This document shows, one piece after another, positions 13,500 through 26,700 of a DNA stretch of 64,000 bases (positions are counted from its first letter, which is position 1; each line of letters opens with the position of its first letter). The translations under genes were made by a program, and so were the position numbers. Source of the DNA: Pycnopodia helianthoides (taxonomy: Eukaryota; Echinodermata; Asteroidea; Forcipulatida; Asteriidae); contig CM063264.1 in NCBI GenBank assembly GCA_032158295.1, positions 62,001 through 126,000 on the forward strand, given 5' to 3'. The notes below the pieces were generated by a model, which had not been told where the DNA came from, ran no database searches, and saw nothing but the letters and a program-made list of their open reading frames with translations.

Positions 13500-14209
13500 T
13501 GCCATTCAACAAAGCGTCTTGCAATCTGTCTTTGATAATAAATAAAATATCCAGGAATAAATTGCGTTAACTCACAGAACTGAAATTAGTCTGCAGTGGT
13601 ACGGTTAATCGATGACAGTGGAAACAGAAAATTAAAGTCGATTTTTCTATAATGATTCTTGTAGATGTATTTAAAAAATGATACGGTACAACAATGTAAA
13701 GGAATTCATATCGATAGAATTTAAACGAGTTGGTGTTTGAGTTAGTATTGAATTTGTTTCGGTTACAAAAATGCAATAAGGAATATTTTGCGACAGTTAA
13801 ACTTGTACATTTTTGCTTGTAAAAGTCTAGAGAATCTAGAGACACACCTGACAGTGATCATTAAGAACTTAACAACCTTGATTGACAGCTCACAATCGAC
13901 CACAAGACCATCCCTTAATGACCTGTTGACAGCGCCCCATCATCTTATTGTGAGCAAACAATTGCTTTATTTAGCTTACTCGACCCTCTTCAAAGATCAT
14001 CAATAGACATTCATTCATCCAACGCATAGAATAATGATGTGGGTTGGACACCATCAAAATCTGAATCAACTGGCATTCTCAGAAAACGACAATAATAGAC
14101 TGTTGTTTCGGATACACTCTACCGTGTAGCCACAACTTCTTAACTATTCGTCCGTCCACTTAATACATCATTAACATCTTGAACGTCTAACGACAACATC
14201 GTTGCAAAT
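13500..14209 (+). promoter_or_regulatory. Proximal upstream flank and 5' UTR of foxq2
   Basis: This stretch precedes the foxq2 start codon. The transcription start is not visible: no clear TATA/initiator pair. TCF/LEF-like motifs are present at 13530-13538 (CTTTGATAA, reverse complement TTATCAAAG) and 13989-13995 (TTCAAAG). An in-frame TGA at 14180-14182 lies 30 bases before the ATG, so translation must begin at 14210 or later. Confidence 0.35.
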
Positions 14210-14516
14210 ATGACGCTCTTCACCATCGACAAAATCACCGAGAAGGATTCTCATCGACCAGCCACCAGTGCTTATCATCCCCAGCGTTTTCAGCCGTATC
14301 ACCCATACCCTACTGTCAGCAGTGATGCCAAATTTCCAAGTTTTCTTGGTGATTTAGCTCATCCCCGAGTTCCTAGAATACTTGATGGGAGAGACGGCCT
14401 TAACTCTATCGGGGGAAGTCCATCCAGTCCTGATGAACTCAGCAACGTCAGTAGTTCACCTGAGCCAGAGCCAACACCCTCCATAAAGGCTGAAGAGAAA
14501 AACAAATTAAAATCAG
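14210..14516 (+). CDS. foxq2: foxq2 exon 1
   Basis: Encodes residues 1-102: the EH1-like motif, a His/Pro/Tyr-rich stretch and an acidic Ser/Pro-rich segment ([10 protein letters not shown]). It ends in phase 1 at a consensus GTAAGA donor. Confidence 0.9.
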
Positions 14517-15953
14517 GTAAGATTTTCAAAAGTATTCATTCTCAAAACCTTTTACCCCTTAACATTATTCTACTGCCACCTCTTTACTACTCGTGATGGT
14601 GAACAACACAATGTACACTTATGCAGGATAAGACGTAACAAATGAAGACAAAATAACTGGCAGATTCGTCATTCGTAAACTTAATCTGCCAATTTATCTT
14701 CTTAAATCTTCTAGTGTTAAAATTTATCCTGACTTGTAAATTTAACCAAACGAAACATTTGTATTTTTCAATCAATACCAAAGATACAAAAACAAATTTG
14801 CAATTTTGGTTAACTTTGGGGTTTTCTTTACAATCACGTTGTTTTTCGCATCAATAGTACCGTATGGCAGATTGGCACGAACAGACTGATTATTAAACAA
14901 TAAAATAAAATATAAAAAAGGAAGGAATTGTTGGAATGCTTAATAACCAATATAAGGATTTGTTTTCTGCTTTTATTTTCTCTCTGCACGCAAAAGATAA
15001 ATGCATGTGTCATGATTTGAAATTCTTATTAACATTTTGTCTGCAAATCCCATAATATAATATTTATCGCCATCAATTGTTTGTTTTATACAGATCAGGA
15101 CAGCAAGCCTCCTCATTCCTACATTGCTTTGATTGCCATGGCAATCCTTGCATCTAAGGAGAAACGTCTTCTTCTGTGTGACATCTACCAGTTCATCCAA
15201 GAGAACTTTCCATATTACCGGAACAACGACCGCAGCTGGAGAAACAGCATCAGACATAACCTGTCTCTTAACGAGTGTTTCATCAAGTATGGACGTAGCG
15301 GTGATGGCAGGGGTAACTTTTGGGCGATCCACCCGGCAAATGTTGAAGATTTCTCCCGTGGGGATTTCCATCGAAGACGTGCTCGTCGTCGAGTCCGGGC
15401 CAGTGACATTATGGCTCATGGCTACTCTATGTACCATCCATATAGTACCCAAGCTTACCCCGTGCCTGTTGCACCACTTGGGTTTGTACCAATGACTGTA
15501 ACCACACTGCCATCTTACCCACACCCAGTTGCACCTAGTATGTACCCAGCGAGTACCCCATTATATCCATCTGCAGCACCATTGAGTTACCCAATCTTAG
15601 CCCCACCAACACCCAGCAGTGCTTCAAGCAGAGCCTCTACAAGTCCATTATCAGTTCATATTGACCGGCGGTCTCCTCCCCAGTCCAGTGTAATGCCTCC
15701 TCGTGATGTTTCACCTACTTACGATACAGTAAGACTGAGCCCACCAAACCCTTACCATCTTCCTCTGCCTGGGTATCCATACTCTCCTCCAGTCCAGTAT
15801 GGTTCTCCTACCACATCAGTTACCACGCCCCTATCTGGGTTTCCTCCATCTACCCTAGGACTCACTTACCCAGCTGGTTATTGTTATCCTAGTATGTCAT
15901 CAGCAGTTGGTTACCATGGTAACTCATCTTCAATGAGGCAATATCCTAACTAA
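14210..15953 (+). CDS. foxq2: FoxQ2 forkhead transcription factor (2 exons, complete)
   Basis: Coding exons are 14210-14516 and 15094-15953, joined TCA G|GTAAGA ... TATACAG|AT, giving 388 residues. The forkhead domain covers about residues 107-205: [15 protein letters not shown] at its start, the recognition helix [15 protein letters not shown], and the FoxQ2-typical end [20 protein letters not shown]. Its basic tail (RRRARRRVR) suits nuclear import and DNA contact. An EH1-like motif (FTIDKIT, residues 4-10) lies at the N-terminus; EH1 motifs recruit Groucho/TLE, so repression is likely. The C-terminal part (about 206-388) is rich in Pro, Ser and Tyr and probably disordered. In animals FoxQ2 acts in the anterior/apical neuroectoderm. 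The start is the first ATG after an in-frame stop at 14180. The subfamily call is confident; which FoxQ2 paralogue it is cannot be decided here. Confidence 0.93.
14517..15093 (+). other. foxq2 intron 1
   Basis: A 577-bp AT-rich GT-AG intron placed just before the forkhead domain, with acceptor TTTTATACAG. No other feature is seen inside. Confidence 0.85.
15094..15953 (+). CDS. foxq2: foxq2 exon 2 (forkhead domain and C-terminus)
   Basis: Encodes residues 103-388 and the TAA stop at 15951-15953. The whole DNA-binding domain sits in this single exon, followed by a Pro/Ser/Tyr-rich tail ending SMRQYPN. Confidence 0.92.
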
Positions 15954-16054
15954 ACAGAAACACTGTCATCAACAGGACTGCACACTTTCATTTTTGAAAT
16001 TTCAGTCTTGGACTTATAAATGAACGGACGGGTAGGCCTACTTGCACAGATTTC

Positions 16055-16335
16055 ATTAAAGATTATTTCAATTTATAGATATGTCATTTGTTTTTCGTTA
16101 ATTATGCGTATAATTTTCTATTTCCAAAATACTTGATGTGTTCTTCGTTAAAATTATTAATAATTGTGTTAAAATTGCTTTAAGAAAGCTGGCCTTACTG
16201 TGTAAAGTTTTTCCAACCCATTTAACGTTAGTGGACTATTTGACATTTTATAATGAATTACATTATTATAGACTTTATCTAAATTTGAAATAATTACTGT
16301 TTATAAAGTGGTGCTTTTCAGAATTTGTGAATAAA
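16055..16335 (+). terminator. foxq2 candidate polyadenylation signals
   Basis: ATTAAA lies at 16055-16060 (about 100 bases after the stop) and AATAAA at 16330-16335. Either could end the foxq2 mRNA; the second is the canonical hexamer. Confidence 0.5.
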
Positions 16336-16399
16336 ATAATATAGAAAATTATTATCGTTTTCTGTGAAATTTCTGTTCTGATTAATGACTTGTATTATT

Positions 16400-17686
16400 T
16401 TTGGTTCGTGCGGTTTTTTTGTCAATGGGGGAGTAGACTGAACAAAACTATTTTTAGTTGAAGCAATCAATCAAAGAATATAAAAAAGTAATATTTGAAG
16501 CTTTCAGTAAATAATAAAAAATAACTATTTCTCGTCATTCTTGCGGATACCACAACAAATAATCTGTAATGGAATGAGCGATGTTGGCGGAGCAATTGGT
16601 TATAGTTCTCGGCCACAGAGCTTATTGGTTAAGTTAATTCATAAGTCATGAACAAACCAACCACCACCCCCCCCCCCGGCAAGTACTACTAAAAATGCTG
16701 AATACCAAGTGATTCGAGCCTTTATCCAACCATTTTGCTGGGATTTGTTCATTTATGGGAAAATTAGCCCTCATGAAACAGAACTTGCGTATTGGATAAA
16801 AATGTCGATGAATTGAGGTAGGTAGGTGTTGATTATGTGTGCGGGAAGTTAGTTAGTTAAACACTACCACGAGAGGGCGACATTTAACAATTCGGTAGTC
16901 CCTTTTTTAGATTCGGAGGCTTCAAGATGACTCTCAGTCTATTCCGATCCTATCTCCATGGTAGTACTCTATGCTCTCAGCGTTCTTGGTTTGGTGTGGA
17001 TGCTAATGATTGCCAGGATCCCGAAAGTATCTCACGCCCATTAGCCATGTACACAAATGCGTGCTTAAATGTTGTGCATATGCGAAAGTTTTAATGTTTT
17101 TCGTTTAAAATCAATTCTAAATTTTCCCAATGAGTGTATATCCCAGGGAGTATGAAACAATGAATATTCTAATGACCATTAAATTTATTCAAACGTGATT
17201 TGATAACAAAATTCTCTTGTTTCAAGTACTTTTTTGTCCCATAAAAGGATGAGGCAAGTTTTTATGTAGCGTTTTACTACACTACACTTTCTAGTCACGG
17301 ACTTCGGGTAATAATCTTTAAATTGAATTAGTACCTACAGACGCATTATTTTATTACAATAATCTGATCGCCAGATTAATTATGTGGACATTTTTCTTTA
17401 ATTAAAACAACTCGGTTGAATCAGCAGAGATTAATTCAAAATACCGTACTTTGAACCCAAGAACCAACCCATTATCTAAACGCCTAATTGGGCTTGTTAT
17501 TATTTCCCATTGCAGTGCAATATAATGTGATCCTTACCGCGCCCAATACTCCATTGACCCAGTGTGAGTAAACGTAAATTGGGCTCTAATTTGTGAAGGT
17601 AAACTCAATAAAGCGCAAACTGAGTACGCTATGCCCTAGCGCTAACGTTTACATTCAAACGGAGGTGGGACGTAATTGTACACAAC
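16400..17686. promoter_or_regulatory. Intergenic region and presumed promoter of the PLEKHA-like gene
   Basis: About 1.3 kb separates foxq2 from the next start codon. It holds a C-run near 16665-16680 and no coding sequence. The last 200 bases are richer in GC and CpG, with a CCAAT-like CGCCCAAT near 17540. This is the likely promoter/5' UTR, but the transcription start is not identifiable by eye. A minimal upstream ATG-CCC-TAG sits near 17631. Confidence 0.4.
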
Positions 17687-17769
17687 ATGGCCGAAAGATT
17701 ACGAAGAGACCCCCTTCCCCCACAGTGGTCATATGGGGTTAAATCTGATGGCAGGATCTTCTTTATTAA
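17687..17769 (+). CDS. PLEKHA5/6/7: PLEKHA-like exon 1 (start, first half of WW1)
   Basis: The ATG has a strong context (AACATGG). It encodes MAERLRRDPLPPQWSYG and the following strand of WW1, including its first Trp. The exon ends ATTAA|GTAAGTG in phase 2. Confidence 0.85.
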
Positions 17770-20700
17770 GTAAGTGCAAAGATAAACCCCTACACATTAT
17801 TTACACCTAAACTCACCACTTGTCTTTAACGAAAAAGAAATATTTAACCGTTTTTATTTTGTGTGTTTTTTATTCAGCGAAGAGACACGATCCACAACTT
17901 GGCTGCACCCCTTGACAGGTAAAGCTATGGCTACAGGCCATCGGGATAGAGATGGTAAGTGGTGTATACCAACAACTTCCGTGTCGGAAGTTGTCATTTA
18001 TATCCATTATTATCAAATGGGGATCGAGGAATTTGGTGTACTGATAAATTCTGGGGTGTATAACTATGATGATAGATAGATGGCTTGAAAGTGAAATGAT
18101 TTTCGTATTTTGTGCTGTGGGTTTAGAACCGTGGGTGGCTGAGTCCATCAGTGAATGGTCATTGTGTAGATTGGTCTGCCAGTTGATTTGTTTAACAAAA
18201 GAAGCGACCATGCATGATGTTGTTATACTAAACCAATAACACTGTACACAATTAAGTCAGTTTGACTGGTTTGACCCTGTGGCCTCTGTGTTGGACATGG
18301 AACTCTGTGAGTTTGAAAACATAAACAATGATAACAATGTCATAGATATTTACTATTTTAATTTATTTGCAATAAACCCTCCCTTTTATTGTGAACCCTT
18401 CATGGAATTTTGACTTTAAAATTAGATCAGTTGACTTTGATGTGAAAGGTGATGTCTGTTTACTTTATTATTTTTTATATAGATGGATAAATGATATTAT
18501 TACTATCGACCACAGTAATACAATATTACAAAAAAATACTAGGCAAATCAAAGAACTAGAAAACCAAAACAGAAAACAACAAACCAAGAAACATACAGAA
18601 TAATAAAACACTAAAAATATGATGACAGGAGCATGGATAACAGCAGTATGTATCATGGAGGAAAATGAATGCGTATGAAGGGAGCATGATTGCAAGTTCG
18701 AGAAGTCAATCTGGGGAAGGACACATTGTAAAAAAAACTGCCCAACAAAAATGACAAAACAAATACTATGTGGTCAGACAGCCAGGGACAACAAAAGTAA
18801 TGAAATTATTCCTCTTGAAGTTTAATGGATGAATCTATTAATTATTGGTAGCTTTGGATTTATTGCCAGTACCGGCAACTTTTAGACAACACTATGTGAT
18901 TTGTGGCTCCCAAGGTTTTTCTTTTATAAAGGAAAATAATGTCAAAAATTCATAAATGGTCTGATTCCCATCTTGTAATGAGGAAGTCACACCGACAATG
19001 TTGGCATAGAACCAGACTACTATTTATCACGGTAAAATTTGAAGAAAGAAAAAAGGCCCAAAAGACAGTCACTGTGCTGTTCCGGCTTGATAGCGTTTAC
19101 TTTTTAAAAATAGCTGGTGCTGCCAAAATATCCACTGCCTTAATTATTTTCATTGAATTTAAATTTACGTTGATGTTGACATTTTATTAAAAATTTGCCC
19201 TTTATGATAATAGTCTGTGAATGTGCATACAGAGAAATCTCAATGTTTTATGACTCACTACTCTACTCAGATTTCATGTAATTTGGGGTGATTTTTTTTT
19301 CACTGAATTAAAAAGTGGCTGTCGGAGTCAGCTTCTTTTCTAAACATACCAAACAAATAATACTAGTTTAAAGCAAACTTTTTACTAGAACTAGGAGTTG
19401 CAATTTCATTTGATACTCACTACGGTTGTAGACTGGAGGGTTGTAACAAACCATGTGTTAACATTTAAAAACAGTTTTTAGTTCAACCTTTTTCAAAATG
19501 TTAAACATATGCAATTGAGTTCATTTACACATAAAATGTTGGAAACAAAGCGTTGGAACAATATTTGCAAAACATTCAACATGATTGCCATCATACATGT
19601 AGCTCATGTTGGTTTACGACTAAGGGACATGACCAAGGGTTAAGATTATCACTTTTTCATTTTTACAAACTATGTATTTGATCATTTCTACAGTAGATGA
19701 TGAGCCAATCTTGTTGTCTGTAATGAACAGTAGTCTATTCCATTAAAGTACGTACTAAATATTCTTGTAGTCTTTATAAACTTGTTGTTACTTGCATCAT
19801 GTAAAAGAAATCTGCACCAAATGTTCTGACATGAATGTCATGGTAAGCAGTCGAAGCAGGTTGGAAAAACAAACAGCAAAATGCAAGTGATCTGAAAATA
19901 AGTCTGCCCCACCTCGGGCTTTTCAACACTTACACCTGTTTCTCTAAAGGTTAAGCGTACATAGACTCGTAGACTCTAAGGTCGTGGGATTTGTTTGAAG
20001 CGAGGAACAATAGAACGCTGAAGAATTATCAAGAAGACGACACACTTGTACTGTAGTAGAAGATCGTAAGTTACATAAGGTCATGGGGTCAAATGTAGAT
20101 TTCACGAGTCAGGCAGTAACAAAATATAAATGTCTTATCAATTTGTAATTCATTCCAAACAACACTGAACAAGATTGGTAAATTTTCTACTTAGTGTATG
20201 AATTTACTGTAAATAATATTGAAAAGGAAATTTTGACAAAAAAACTTGCTACTTTGAAAAAGATTCATGTTCAAGATTGTTTGAGATTTGAATAATTCCT
20301 AAATAAGTTAAAGTAATTTCTCTGAATCTAGCTGCTGAACTTTAAAAGAAAGTCAATAGTGCTTTCCTAATGGGACAGACTGTCTCAGTTTATCAGATGT
20401 TTAATAAATGATAAGATTTCATAGGAGCAAGATTCAATTAAAGGCAAATGTGATCATAAACTCCCACTTGATAAAATTACCACCATACTGTATGTACTAA
20501 GTTACCTCATTCACTATCTAAACAATAATTAGACAATGAAACCTTAAAATGATTCGCTAAAAAACAATTTTTTTGATCATCAGTAAGTTCTACAATTGTT
20601 GTTCCCACTCTCTACTAGTCAGCTCAATTAGTCCTTGAGGAGTTTAACCAAAGATCTTCTTCACCGATTCATGAATACGATAAAAGAATCCGTGAAAGGC

Positions 20701-23700
20701 AAAGTCCCTTTAATCAGTTGACCCAAGGTCACATCCACAAGTAACCCTTGACCTCAAAGCATCAGGACATCACTCAAAACTGTTTCCAGCAGTCACAATA
20801 AGGTATACAGATAAACTTGACAGAATCAGGTGGCTCCAAGTAGAATCTGTGTGGGGGTGTAATTGCCAGTTTTCTATGGCAAAAGACAAAATATTTCGAA
20901 AAAGGATTTTACTGCACAATACAATATGGTTTTCTGTCCCCAAAACCTTCAGAGATTTTAGGAACAATTTTGTATATTTTGTTGTTTCAGATCTCCCGCC
21001 AGGATGGCAGGAGGGTATAACGAGGGAAGGAGCAACCTACTTCATGAAGTAAGTCACTATTTGATTCCTGTAATATATACTCATTATAAAGTCAATTTCA
21101 ATGTTAAACCATCAACATGGGGAAGCAAAACTGTCTGTCATATGTGTTTTGGTGATAATCTTAAAGGGAGGGTACATATACCTTTGGTAATTGCTCCAAA
21201 AATTAATTACCAAGAGAGAGGGATTCTAAAACATTTCAATCTGAAAAACATTTTTGCATGAAACATTTTTCAGTTTGTGTATTCAATTACGGATTATTGA
21301 TTCATGCATGGATACAGGCAACTGTTGCAAATTAACTAAATTTGCTATCTATTAAGGTTGTAGTGTCTCCTTTTTGTTTGACGATGGATCTCTCAATAAA
21401 TTGTGGTGAATGTTTTGATAGTTTCACATGTCAGGTAACCCTAAGGCAAACCCTACCTCACAATAATGTCATGCATTGTTTTCATAAAAAGCAATAGGCA
21501 TAGTCAATTGATGTGTCATGCTCCATGTAACTTGCTGCATGTATTGTAATATAATATTAGAATGTGTGACAACACAATCATTGTGGTTTTATACATATGT
21601 GTATGAAGTGTTAAGAATGTTAACCAGTGGATTACACCAGTCATCAAACTGATATTTTGAGCTACACCCAAATGAATAATAATGTACTGTGCGGTCGCGT
21701 AAACAAATATAAAGTACTTGTTTCATTATTTATAGATTTTTGTTGTTGTATTCTTTATGGATTGATTGTCCCCTGATTGTGATTAGAATATGACTATTAT
21801 TATTAAGTCCTTGAAACCTATTTTATGTGTTTGTACTTTGCCTGAAGTTGGAAATGGAATAAATGTAAGGTCAGGGTAATTGTCTTCTTTCTTAGCAGAG
21901 GAGTATCTCAAATGATAAGGATTTAAATTAATCAAAACACAAAGAAGACTAAGAGATATACAAAAGTTGACATTTTTTTTGCTTTTAATGTAAACATGGC
22001 TTTGTATTTGATTACATTGGTTGATTTTTCTGTCTCAGAATTGTGTACACTTTCTCAAATCATCAATTGCAGAACAAACAATCTCAGCAATTTAAACAAG
22101 ACAGAGGAAGATAAATTAACAAAGTACACCAGCCTGTACTGTCAGGTGGTGTGCCCTTGTACATGTACATGTACCCCCATATTTGTAAATTACCGACAAG
22201 GTTAGACCATAGAGGTAGAATTAGAATTAATACATGTAGTATCTGCAACTCTACAGACAACACAATAGTAAGGCCATATCTGAATTGAAGGCTACAGCTA
22301 TGGATACTACTGTTGCTAAGGGTGTTGCTAAGGATATTCTATACTTCAACACATGCTGATGTGGCTATCTAGCCTAAGCCTTAGCCGGTGATTCAGACAT
22401 GGCTTAAAAGTAATAACCATAAACGCCTTGACACAAGTGTCTCTAACTGGGAGATGTTCAAGCTGGAGTAATGATGCATTCATTTCCTTATATTTCCCAG
22501 TTCAACATGTAAGTAATGGTTGATTTTAGCCCTCATTAAGCCCTCTTTAAACCTGATTTTAGATTAACATATTCAAGGATTGTTATAGGCCTACAGTACA
22601 GATTTATCCAATCCAACCTAATCCAAATCTCTCTTCTTGTACTTGTTTGTACATTGAACATGTTGAAGAAGGTCCTTGCTCTCTAGCAGTGCGAGTAAAT
22701 TATTACGCACACTAACACCAGCTTAGATCCAATGTGTTGTCCAATTACAATCAAGATTATAAATCTTGACCAACTTCTGTGTTGGAGGGATTAACTCTAC
22801 AGCCTTTGTATACAGGGTTTAATAATAGATAATAGAGTGCATAGATTTGTAAAACATTGTACGTGCACAGTTCGTACAACCATTTTGACTGAGGTTTCCT
22901 TTGGAATGAGCTTTTTTGGAGAGTGTTAACCATGGTTAAATCCAGACAAGTAAAACCACACTCACAATGTACTCGTTCTAGGTTAAATTATACAGAGAAA
23001 CACACGAAATCCAATCGTTTGGAGCTGAAAACCCCAGTAAATCAGTGTTTGTAATGTCAGTGGAAACTACAAGTTCCTACTCCAGTTTGCTCGCTTACCA
23101 CTTTAAGCAAAAACCTTGCTAAAGTGAGGCTATGAAATTACAAATTTGATAGACTTTCCTGTTAAGCACAAAATCAGCCATTAAGCAGCTCTATGAAATA
23201 TGGTCCATTTGCAACCTATTCATAACACCAGAGGAATCAGGACACTATAGGAATGTGTAGAGTGGCGTGTCCCTGAACCTAATGCTATCGGCAGTACATG
23301 TAGTAACCCTGGTCTGTACATGTAGGTCTCTATGTACAAATTGTATACTCAATCAATCACACTACAACACTATTGTTATTTTATGCTTTGTATTTACCAG
23401 TCAGTTTGATTCTATTGTAATACCGTATTGTTATGATGGCTGGCAGGAGGGACTTGTAACTCAATCTACCGTTAGAAATGAGTATGTCATAGTTCTGCTA
23501 ACAGTAGTGGTTTATTGAGTTTCGTGTAAGTAGGGCATAACTTTGCAGTTGAATCATGAATATGGAAGGTTTCATCCAAACACATCAGTGTGTTATGTAA
23601 ATTAAAATGAGTAGGACGATGTGGTAGTTCTGCTAGTACTAGTAGGTTGGAGTAGTGGTTTATTGAGTAATTGGAAGTAGGGCATAACTTTGCAGTTGAA

Positions 23701-26700
23701 TCATGAATATGGAAGGTTTTATCCAAACACGATCCGTGTATTATATAAATTGAAGGTGTTTCAGCAATGAGTAGGCTGATGTCGTAGTTCCGCTAGTAGG
23801 TTACTTGTAGTTTATTGAGTTAGTGGATATAATGAGGACAAATAAGTTGTAATTACTAATAGGCCTAATGTCAAGAGTAAAGTAGTGGGTTGGTTCAGAG
23901 AATGAGTCTCTGGTCTTCTCAGAATCAACACTTCTTTATGATGTGACACTATTACATGGTTGTCACATAAACTTATTTTTCCTGATTATACTTCCACCAT
24001 TCAAAGCTTAAAATCTTACTTACTGGAAGTAGTAAACAGCTTTCTAGTTGAATCATGATGAATGAATTGAATCAATCAATCATGTCCATGGATGGGTTTT
24101 ATCCAAACACATCCAGTGTGCTAAATTGAATTGAAGGTGTTTTAGAGATCAACAGGAAATGAGAGCATTGTTAACATTCTTTAGAGTCTTCAGAATATTG
24201 ACAAATAAAACCTTGTAGAATGTCAATTTACTTGATTCAGTTTGAATATGTTTATAACAAGATCTCTGATTTGTACCTAAATCTTACATGCCCCACATCC
24301 TTTACAAGAGGATTTGAAACTTTGAATGGTGGAGGTATAATCTAAGTAAGGTTTGTGGTAACACCAGGAAAAATGTCTTATGAATTGCGGTAGATCTCAA
24401 AATAACAAGAAAACAACTCAATTTTTTTATCAGGTCATTAGAGAGATTTTCATTTACATTGGTGTTACCGCAAACCTTACTAGAAACAGGATTATCTAAG
24501 AATGCAGAGATTCCTGTCTTAAAATAAAATGTAAACAGTAAAGTCTTTCAATTTTTTACTCTGGCCATGAAAAATATCATAGATGCTGCAGAGTATTCTG
24601 CTAATGTTTATGAAGACTCTTGGCTTGTAGTTGTAGAAGCAATGAAGTAAAGGTGGACTTGAATGACCTGAGAGAAATCCTGTCATTGTAGAACAATGCC
24701 GCTTCCTGATGTCCATGGCATGCATTGTGTTGCCATTATATTCTCAAGGGCAATCAAGCTTTGTTGTTTTAACTATGAATACAAATTTATATATTTTGTT
24801 TTGTGTTCATGAAATACGCCCCGCCCCATGTACTGCACTTTATAATAGCTTGGTAATATACAGAGGTTTGCGGTATTATAATGAAAATATCTCCTACAAG
24901 CTGGTGTGAATGCCTCATCATTTTGGTCTTCAATGCTTTTATCATTTTCTTTGTTAAGACAGTCTGGGATGCTGTGGTAGTATGCAATCCATAAATCATC
25001 AGAGTGATGATTTAGAAAATGTTTTTTGTTTACAACATCTTTTCAAGTCTCCTCGTTATACTAGAACTAAAAATTGTAGACGCTACTACAATTGAAGCTA
25101 ATTTGATGACATTAACTTTAAGCGGGATCTCCAACAGCTGGAGATCTTATTTCTGAATGTTCAATACTAATTGGACGTTGCGATCATCCCCTAACATTCT
25201 AAACATATAAGCTCAACCATCAAGACCAGACATATGGTCTGCTATCCAAATAAAATGTGGATTCTTAACCAAATAAATTCAAGCTCATAAGAGTAGATTG
25301 ACAGTCCTTGAATTAAAGAAGAGAGGATCAATGATAGAACAGTATTGTTCTCTACCATCTACTTATTTAAATTAGCACCTAATAACGAGGTTGCTCTGTG
25401 TCAATTATTGATTTAAGACATCCTTTTACATTCATCTACTGTAGGAATTTTTATGAGAAGTGATCAAGTGTGTGAAAGTTGCAATTTAGGGCCCTGAGAG
25501 TGAGACAAAAATCTTTTTTTTTTAGATTCCTATATTCAATGCTCATCATGTTTTCTAAATGTTGTTCTGATTAAATATTTTAATTTTCATACTTGAACAT
25601 CAGACAATGTCTGGACTGAGAGCTGAGTTTCAATTACCTTCCAGCTTGTTTTTACAAGGTTGCTAGATCCTACCCCCTAGAGTACCATTATCTGTTGCTG
25701 CTATGCATTTCCTATCTTCTGTTTATTCAGTAATATTCAAGACCTCTCATTCCATCAACTAACACACAGGAACACATCCAAGTCACATGTCATGTTGATC
25801 TTTATACTATTATTATTCCTTCGTTGACCTCCAAGGTGCTTGGTTACCGGTGTCGATGCAGGTTACCAGGCAACACTTGAATTTTGTACTGACTCTAACG
25901 TGTGCTTTAAGTGTGGAAACAAGTAAAACGAGACACGCTTTCATGCATGCTGGAACTATTAAATCACATCCATCGTAGTCAACTGAGTCAACTCTACAAA
26001 GATCAAGTACTTGCGTCTTCAGGGCTTGGCATTTTATAATGACAATGTTGTCATGACAACTGATCCAAGTTTGTTTAAAGTGTGATTTCTGGACCCTGGA
26101 CTCAGTAACTTTTTCATAAAATCACATCTAGGCAACAACGGCTTTGTTTTAGAAATTGTATTTCAAACTCAAAGTGCTATCATTTGTCAAGGAGCTAATG
26201 CTTCAGAGGTGTGTTGTGTATGAACCCAATCATACATTCTAGATGCACCTGTACTCTGCACAACAACTTGAACCTTACCAGACAGAAATTTGAATATTTG
26301 ATAACGTGCTGGTATTCACCAGAATATCATTCACTGCCTCACTTATTTATAGAGCAACTCTGTATAGAAGCGTGCCTTCCATTGTTTAATCCAACAAGAT
26401 GATTAATCTTGGAGATTCTTTATCCAATAATTGTATGAAAAATTGACACATGATTGACATTACTTAGCAACCAATATGACCTCATACAATAGACAGTTGG
26501 GATCAATGAACACTGCACTTTTAACAAGTTACCAGGCCTCGAAGTTCATTTCCAAAGGGCATGACGATTTCCCCAAAATAAGGGCACCCAATGAGGAAAA
26601 TTTGAATTTGTATTGAAGGTTTTTAAGGGCACCCACAGCAATTTGCCGTCGTGAAATTTGAGGCCTGAGTTTCAGTTGAGTTTCAATTATAGAACATCGA

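Noticed and set aside
15133..15524. Open frames in other frames and on the minus strand within the forkhead exon
   Set aside because: Shadows of the FoxQ2 coding frame, which has an unmistakable forkhead domain.
25125..25146. A hairpin GATCTCCA-acagc-TGGAGATC as a small RNA gene
   Set aside because: An 8-bp stem is too short for a microRNA precursor and no longer pairing surrounds it.
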